Below, piece by piece: positions 57,601 to 64,000 of a stretch of DNA of 64,000 nucleotides. Under the pieces are notes generated by a model. The model made no database searches and was not told the DNA's origin. It saw only the letters and a program-made list of their open reading frames with translations. Position numbers and translations under genes: made by a program. The stretch's first letter is position 1. Each line of letters starts with the position of its first letter. The DNA comes from Klebsormidium nitens (lineage: Eukaryota > Streptophyta > Klebsormidiophyceae > Klebsormidiales > Klebsormidiaceae): assembly GCA_000708835.1 (NCBI GenBank), contig DF237331.1, positions 25,444-89,443 of the forward strand, given 5' to 3'.

Positions 57601-58370
57601 ACTCTTGCTGCCTTGGTATCTATCTGCATTGTCCAGGTTCTGCAAGGACTCGGTACTTATCTACGGCACTGTAAGTATGCACTAGCCGAAACCGGAGCCA
57701 TATAACAAGAGCAGGCACTTCAAGGCGGAAGCCTGCAGCCGGCTCACTTCATGATGTCCAGGGACTCAGTGAGCACCTTCCCGTCTGGAAGCACCAGTGC
57801 GGGCACGGTGCCATTCGGATTGACCTTCTTGACGTAGTCGGGCTTCAGGTTCTGGCACAGGAGCAGGTTGACGGCCCTGAGGTCGTAGTGGATGTCCTTC
57901 TCTTCCATCAAGAAACGCACCTGGCAAAAGAAGGACATGGTTGCGTGAAACCGGACTTGCAGACGAAGATGTATACCCGAGGATAAAGGAACGTTTCCAA
58001 GCTAGGGGGAACTAAGGCTGATCTCCTTAGGCGGCTTTGACAGGAATGTTAGCAGGACACCGTGATTTGATTGAGCGCTTGTGCCGAGAATGGCAATGCT
58101 AGTGAAGGGTGAGTTTCTGAAGCAAGAACTCCAAAGATCCCATCATACTTGGTGCAGTAAAGAGTCAATGAATCCATGCAAAGAATACCCTACCATGGGT
58201 GCGTCTTAAAAACCATCAGCTTCTAACAGAAAGGTTGATGCGATTGGCCAAGTAGGTACTAATAGTGCACGCTAAGGAGTTCACAGATAGCCTGGGGTTA
58301 CAGAGACCCGCACCTTGGTTACAGCATAGGAGGGCGGAAAGTAGACCAGAGTCGGCTTTGCGGCAGCCAT
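54622..58370 (-). CDS. Glutathione S-transferase-like protein, 7 exons, 272 aa
   Basis: Exons, high to low: 58370-58314, 57920-57748, 57227-57049, 56360-56242, 55733-55647, 55160-55092, 54756-54622; 819 nt, in frame to TAA. The N-terminal thioredoxin-fold half has FPPSYAVTKVRFLMEEK, with Ser14 where phi and tau enzymes have the catalytic Ser, a cis-proline in NGTVPAL (Pro59) and the glutathione-contacting ESLDIMKW (Glu71-Ser72). The C-terminal half is helical (EKQLAETEFVAGPVISIADA) and ends in a conserved-looking EYWKKFKARKSY region. It is expected to be a cytosolic transferase or glutathione-dependent reductase; no signal peptide is seen. At 272 aa it is longer than typical plant tau or phi enzymes (about 215-230), mainly because of a longer middle and tail, and I cannot assign its class. 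Exon 6 could end 6 nt earlier (AAG|GTTAAG). Confidence 0.9.
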
Positions 58371-60952
58371 GGCGATCGTGGCTTGGATCACTATCGCTGG
58401 TTGTGCTGCAAAAGAATTTTGTTTCAGATGAGGCATGGTGCAAAGGTATTGTCAAAGATGCAAATTAGCTTCAATAGGAGTATTGGGCACTTCAAAGGTC
58501 TTTTTGGTATGCTGCACAGAAAAGTCAGACGCAAAGGAGGGATGCGGACAAAAGCATGTCCGAGTGTTATGCAGAGCCGACAGTGCCGTACATGAAAGTT
58601 CGACGGAGGTGAGCAAGCAGCCAATGTGACCTACAAGTCGCAGGTTGATCCGTGAAGAGATCGTTGAGGCTTGCGTCGAAGGACAGTCAAATCCGCAAAC
58701 CTGTCCTTGATCACTGAATGAAAGATGGAAATGAAAGATGCCCACAATGTGTTCAAGTGTAGCTGTGTACATTGGCCTCAGACGCAAAAGTAAGAGCATA
58801 CAATCTTGTCCTGCTTCAAGGCCCAAGCCCCCCTCAACTTCTTACAAGCAAGTCCCTAAATGCAATGCAGGTTTTGGAATATATGCAGCTAACAAGTGTC
58901 GGATGTACCGAGTCCCCAAGCGTAGAATTTAAAGCCACATCAATTGTAGAAAGATCCGTTGTGTCCACATTCCTGTTCAGTCGAAGCGCGCCCCTGAAAA
59001 GAATCTCCTGATCCTGTCAATTAAAGAAACTTTGACAGCATTGTAAGCATATGAGGAGTTTGAGACTTTGAAAAGTCTGCTGGCTCAATATGATAGACAT
59101 TTCAATCTGTGCGAATGGAGATGGTCTGATCAGGATCTGCAGCATTGCTCATGTCACTGACAACTTCCTGGATGCTGGAATTACGTAAGGAAGCATCAAC
59201 TGACTAAGGATCAACTACATTGCCTTTGCTTTTGTAAAGGTGACATGGTTTCATTGAGAGCCTGAACAAGCGCACATCAGAGATCAAGAAGCAGTGGCCT
59301 ACCTTGTACAGGGACTATTCTCAGATGCCTGCTGCTCCCCACCTGCTGCCAAGGCCCACGTGTATGCTGAAGACGTCCCAAAAGCGAGGAAGACATTGAA
59401 CAGACAAATTTAGTTCTTGCTGCCAGAGGGCTGAGCTGCGTAGGTACGTAGGCCTAGGCGTGCCTTCAAGGTGAGCTCCTTCCGTCGCACACCATGCAAT
59501 GCCGGCGTTGTCGCGGAATCAGGGTTGCCACTTGGCAGTTTGCAGGCTCTGCACTCGGCGCGTTTGGCGCGCGCTGAGCCTGCCAAGGGCATCATTTCGC
59601 CGACGTCATCATGATACATTAGGTTGACCAATGACCAGCCAGTCCGGGGTCCGTACAGGAGCTGACCGTGTCGACAGACGGAGCCTCGAGGCTCGGAAGC
59701 AATCATTGAGAGCTTCGACCGGGTGGCGAAGCGGCCGGCGCGGCGCCCGGTAGGCTTTACTAAGCCCTCTCAAGCGATTAAAGCTAGAGCTAGAGCACCC
59801 TATTCTCCTAATACTACTTTTTTCTACTCATGCTTCTGCATACAAGCAGCGAGATGGCAGTGCTCTGTCCAACCCTCAGTACCCCTGTAACCCCCCATTA
59901 CCTCATCCACGAGCTATAAGTTCTGATCCACAGTCTCACGGGCTTGTTCGGAGCTCAGTCCGTGAGCCTTCACCACTAATCCGACGTATGCTCCAACGTC
60001 CATCGTCGTCTGCATGAAAGTCCGGTAGCGCTCATAGCGCTCAATGTAGGCAGTGAACGACAGGGTTCACTGGGCATAAGATAGCCGATGCCTACTAAAG
60101 GCGCTTTGGGCTAAGCGAAGTTGGCGGATGCGTCTATTGAATCGACATCCAGAATAAAAGAGTATTCTCGACAAAAGCAGGACAAAAGCGACATTGACTC
60201 CGGCCAGTAATTGAAGTATGAAGCGGACTGACCTACTTTAGTATACGCCAGTAATGCACTTGACAGATATGAGTCTCCAGAAGGCCCAGCTCACCATGAG
60301 CACTCACTCAAAGGTTGTACTACTTAAATTCTGACGCACTTAGGTAGATCAGTCATGTCTGATTGTACTGGCAGCACCACAACATGCAGTGGTCGACATC
60401 CCGGCCAGGAGGGACGGCTGAAAAAGTTCATGAACAGCAGTTGCCGGACACATGAGCTTCCAAAGAAAATGGTTGGCTCGTATGCTTCTTATCTAGCATT
60501 TGACTGCAAAGATACAAACTACAGAGCGTCGCAGATCACAAGTTGCGCCGCCGCGGATGTACTTATTGATATCGACCGCAATCTGGCGCCTTATATATGA
60601 AAGCAAAAATGGACATACTGAACCTTGAGTGCTCAGTTCTTCCTCATCTACCGGTAGTTGTAAAATCGTTCGAGATTACAGTGCTTCTCTTACTAGGCTG
60701 GAGCTGGCCAATCACTAGGGACTGGGCTGAAATACTCTACGACAACCGTTCTGGACCATTCTTCCAGTTTTCGTAGGCAATTACAAGGCAAATCCAAAAT
60801 TTTACACTACAAGTCCTCACTTTCCCTGTACATCCAATCTCAAATGCTCTCAGATTCACCGGACGTCCATCCTCAACCGACAAGTAAAGAGTGTCCGTGC
60901 GCACCGCCCGCAGAATCGCAAGCGGTCAGATATCACTCCCAGCCTGTCCCTC
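58371..60952. other. Intergenic interval upstream of the GST-like gene
   Basis: The GST-like promoter should lie just right of 58370, and the 3' end of the hydrolase transcript near 60952. A GC-rich patch at about 59410-59760 has a 98-codon open frame on the minus strand, but I see no family or splice support. No repeat-core copies were noticed. Confidence 0.4.
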
Positions 60953-62525
60953 TCAAATACCAGCCGTCTTCTGCACCGCCTCGAGCAGCTTCTCCGGCAT
61001 GCTTAAGAACGGGGAGTGCCCTGACGTCAGCGTCTCCGTCCGCATCTCCACCCCCGAGCCGTTCACCATCATCTTCTGCACCTCTACCGGCACCGCCTGG
61101 TCGTTCTCGCAGAATATATACGAGGCCGGGTGGTGCTTGTATGCGAGATAAGTCACCGGGTTGTTCATCGATACAACCGGGTGGGGCTTGAGCTTCGAGA
61201 TCCAGTGCTGCTGCTCGGCCGGGGGGACGTCGTTGTAGAAGAGCTGGGCGCAGGCAGTCTCTTGCACAACGCAGCTCCCGTCTTCCTGCACAGTAGAAAA
61301 GACGGTTCAGCGCAAATACGGCACTCTTTCTTGTGAATTGTTTCAAAATACGAAAGACTTCGTCTATCTCTTCGCAAAATACTACACAATTGCGACAAAT
61401 ACGGGCATCTCATTAAGCTGGGCGCAGGCAGCCTCTTGCATAACGCAGCTCCCGTCTTTCTGCATAGTACGTAAGAAATACCAGTGCGTCTCTAGGCGAC
61501 TCCTTGTAAACTGTTTGGACATGTAAGGACTTCCAAATATCTTTTGTGAACGTACTATTGCCCAAATGTGTCTTAGGAGCGCGAACTTCTGAGCTGGGCG
61601 GCCTCTTGCCGAGCAGACCTGCCTGCTTCACACGATATATGAGATGGATCAAGCGGTTTGGGGCAAGGGCGACTCTATTTTATGAACCATCTGTATGTTT
61701 CAAAAGCTTCCCTTTCACTTCACGCAAAGAACTACTCGAGTCACTTCCATACGAGCAACTTCAAGTGGTGAGCGCAGATGGCCTTGTAGTATAACACATC
61801 TGCCGTCTTTCCCGTATAAGACACGGAATGGGTCACTGGCGAATTTCGGGCATCTTGATTCTGCATCCCGCGGTCAAGTCGGCTTAGGGAGGACGAAAAC
61901 CTTGCCGGTAGATCATTATGGGCTGGGAAAAGCACTCGTCCTAGTCCGGAGGGCCGGTTGTAAAGTCCTGGATGACCTCCAATTACACGGCTCACAATCA
62001 TCATAACGGTGAGTCTGCCAATCAAAAAGACAGGCAGCACCGCTGACAAGGGAAGCAATCCTCATAAGGGTCTATCAAAAGAACCCGGGTTCACAAAATT
62101 ACGCTCACGTTGATGATGAGATACGGCGGTGCCTCCCCTTTTGAAAGCGAGAGCAGGCTCGCTCCCTCTTGAACCACAAACGCGCACAGGAACACCAGCC
62201 TGAGCACTCCCCCCGCTTTTCCCTCCGCCTCGCGTGCGCATTTCCCGAGTGTCGCATGCACCGCTTCAGTGCCCACCGTACCCCCGTACGAGTGCATGAC
62301 CACAACCACGTCCTTGCCCTCTGTCTCAATCAACCGGTCAAGTTCTGCCCGCAGCGCGGCCGCGGCGTCGTACAGAGTCGTGGTCGGGGGTTGCGCGCCG
62401 TACGTAGGCAAAAGCGGGCAGCAAGTGGGGTAGCCGGCAGCCTCAAACACGTGGGCGGCTGGGGCGAGGTGCACGGGGGAGTGCCATGCGCCGTGGACGA
62501 AAACGATGGTGGGCTTTTCGGCCAT
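60953..62525 (-). CDS. Alpha/beta hydrolase (MES-like or fungal-type small esterase), 2 exons, 249 aa
   Basis: Exons 62525-62109 and 61285-60953 (333 nt with TGA), joined in phase 0 by a GT-AG intron of 823 bp. The fold signature is complete: oxyanion-hole HGAWH at 11-15, nucleophile Ser79 in MHSYGG, Asp201 in CENDQAVP and His229 in SGHSPFLSMPEKL. The length fits single-domain alpha/beta hydrolases such as plant methyl esterases. The motifs, particularly CENDQAVP and the lid segment LFYNDVPP, look closer to the fungal and bacterial members than to land-plant methyl esterases. The substrate is unknown; ester hydrolysis in the cytosol is the safest expectation. The intron contains tandem copies of the exon 2 5' edge. 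Confidence 0.9.
61241..61765 (-). repeat. Three tandem units of about 175 bp spanning the hydrolase exon 2 edge
   Basis: Unit 1 (from 61241) includes the true start of exon 2. Unit 2 (from 61415) repeats it with about 4 mismatches in the first 50 bp. Unit 3 (from 61591) is degenerate. Unit 2 keeps a CAG acceptor and an open frame, and the similarity continues into the intron (TTGT-AA-TGTTT blocks at 61331, 61503 and 61690). Confidence 0.8.
61415..61459 (-). pseudogene. Splice-competent-looking copy of the hydrolase exon 2 5' edge
   Basis: On the minus strand, after a CAG acceptor, it reads KDGSCVMQEAACAQL, against EDGSCVVQETACAQL in exon 2. The phase matches. Whether transcripts use this acceptor is unknown; the copy lacks the rest of exon 2. 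Confidence 0.7.
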
Positions 62526-64000
62526 GGTGGGGTGGAGAAGTCAGTGGAGGCGGGGATTCCTGCAGAGCCGAAAGAAGGTCAAGTGTCAGGCTGGCATTCT
62601 GATTGAATTGGCAGGACGATCAATCACTTGTCGATCTTGACATTATTGAGTTCGTATCAAGAACAAAGCGTCCCCATAGGACCAATCACTTTGAGCCTTT
62701 TCAGGCTTGAGTCTTTTTTGAAGAGGTGTATCAAAAAGATATTCTGCTGCCAGTGTTTGCAAACGGCATTTTTTGGACGAAATGAAGGCATTAGACGGGC
62801 CGTAAAGATTTTTAACGTGGGAAACTGGGAAAGGGGTGCAAAGAAATAGAAAGGGCAATCGGGGTGAAGGGGCAATACAGAGAGGCTCAGGATCCCGTCA
62901 GGTTCAAATGAAGAGGCACTGTCCAATGGGAATTGCTGCATGTTAAGCTGAGCTCGTTACCACCCGGAGACAAAGAATTAATGCTGCAAAGAAACAGAGC
63001 GCAATGGCCCTTAACCAGGACGATTTCTGAACATCATACTCGCTGGTGTTGCCCGGTGTTTGTCAAAGGCGTACTTGCTAAGTTCAGCGCTTTCAATGTT
63101 AACGCGCTTTCTAGTAAGCCTTCTTCACGAAAACCCCAGCCCATGACAGCATTGTCCTGATCTTTGCTGAGCTGCCATGTTTCTCTGAATGCTCCTGATC
63201 AGCCCTAAATCTTCCTTATGATCCTTTGACCTGGTGTTGTCCCTGATCTTACTTGTACCTTGACAAAACTCTCCATGACACCTGTTAAAGAGTACAAGCA
63301 GCCGACCAGCTCAAGAGCCAAGAGACCCCAGCCTTCGTGTAACAAAGTATCACCCGTCGAGCACCCCCCCCCAGAGGCTCCATGCACAAAAGTCTCACCT
63401 CAGAAGCTGCCCCCCAGCTGACAGAATCAGGAACTGTTGCGTGAGCAGACAACGCAGGCCAGTGCCTTTCTTGAGGAGCAGCGAGCTGCGCATAAGATGC
63501 TGTGCCTGATAGGTAAAAGCTGCTCATGAGAGAGCTTCCGCCGAGTTCCCACACATCACACAGTATCCATCTGGCACAATTCGTCCACCTGTCCAGCTGG
63601 ATCGTCCATATGCAGCTACGGTAGCCACATTGTGATGTCATTCGCTTCTACTACTGGCTGCTGGCATCAAGATTCAAGATGCTTTCTGATCATGATCGCC
63701 GCGCCACTTTCCTACTGCATGTACGACCCTTTGACCCAAGAATCCCGGTTAGGACCTAACCAGACCATCAAGTTATAGAGACAATTTTGGATGATGGCGA
63801 TCAAAACCGGCACGCGAATAAGTGCCGTTTTTAAAGGCGGTGGGTCTCACAACGGTCAACCTACAACCAGCGCGGTAGTCTCTCTTCCCGTTTCTTCTCA
63901 AATGCAGGCCGGTCATCCGACGCACCAGGCATAAAAGTCGTCAGATTTTTGGATGGATCAAGTTGACTGATAAAATAGGTAAATACGTCTTTTCAGTTCG
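62526..64000. other. Right end: hydrolase promoter side, otherwise nothing recognised
   Basis: The hydrolase promoter should lie just right of 62525. Several open frames of 60-118 codons overlap on both strands around 63205-63641 without recognisable domains. Confidence 0.4.

Noticed and set aside
59410-59706. Minus-strand 98-codon open frame in a GC-rich patch
   Set aside because: No family resemblance, no splice partners and no supporting neighbour; GC richness alone can keep a frame open.
60844-61191. Plus-strand proline/serine-rich frame
   Set aside because: It is the complement of hydrolase exon 2, which has a full catalytic triad on the minus strand.
63422-63641. Possible exon on the minus strand (LSGTASYAQLAAPQERHWPA) followed by a GTGAGA donor
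   Set aside because: Composition looks coding, but I could find neither a homologous family nor convincing neighbouring exons inside the window.
1-64000. CRISPR arrays, rRNA, tRNA genes, riboswitches, bacterial promoters and terminators
   Set aside because: None seen; short direct repeats have no spacer-array structure, and the gene structure is clearly eukaryotic.

Overview
This is a nuclear window from a green-lineage eukaryote, most likely a streptophyte (charophyte) alga such as Klebsormidium. That placement is an inference. It rests on short GC-rich exons split by many 300-700 bp GT-AG introns, a plant-type importin-4, an omega-amidase with an organelle-type leader, and Copia retrotransposons whose primer sites match the plant initiator tRNA-Met anticodon arm. 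There are no bacterial operons, CRISPR arrays, rRNA genes or recognisable tRNA genes.

Layout. (1) 1 to about 30.4 kb is gene-poor. It is built from strongly diverged direct repeats: a 3.5-3.8 kb block pair (about 11.05-14.9 kb and 19.05-22.5 kb), a 1.3 kb side-by-side duplication (about 25.4-28.1 kb), two adjoining perfect palindromes (25243-25327), and about 30 copies of a bipartite core of the form GGCRCCA-N7-GTCMTCCTKGCC. (2) Inside this lies a nested retrotransposon pair. A young, intact Copia element (4274-9246, LTRs identical by eye, perfect AAAGC target duplication, one 1,337-residue polyprotein) sits in the gag of an older short element (3586 to about 11026). The older element encodes only Gag and protease plus a highly charged tail and has no integrase, reverse transcriptase or RNase H. 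(3) 30.4-62.5 kb holds four spliced genes whose exons could be read base by base: importin-4 (minus, 19 exons, 1,045 aa), omega-amidase (plus, 11 exons, 427 aa, divergent from importin-4 across 448 bp), a glutathione S-transferase-like protein (minus, 7 exons, 272 aa) and a small alpha/beta hydrolase (minus, 2 exons, 249 aa). All four models close in frame from ATG to stop. (4) The last 1.5 kb shows nothing recognisable.

The four genes are unrelated housekeeping or metabolic functions: nuclear import, removal of toxic omega-amides such as alpha-ketoglutaramate, glutathione chemistry and ester hydrolysis. Nothing suggests they form a pathway. The most unusual features are the Gag-protease-only element, the diverged repeat array with its recurring core (also present in the 3.6 kb importin intron 10), and repeated duplication of exon edges into neighbouring introns. 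The last is seen at four importin exons and one hydrolase exon, sometimes leaving splice-competent pseudo-exons.
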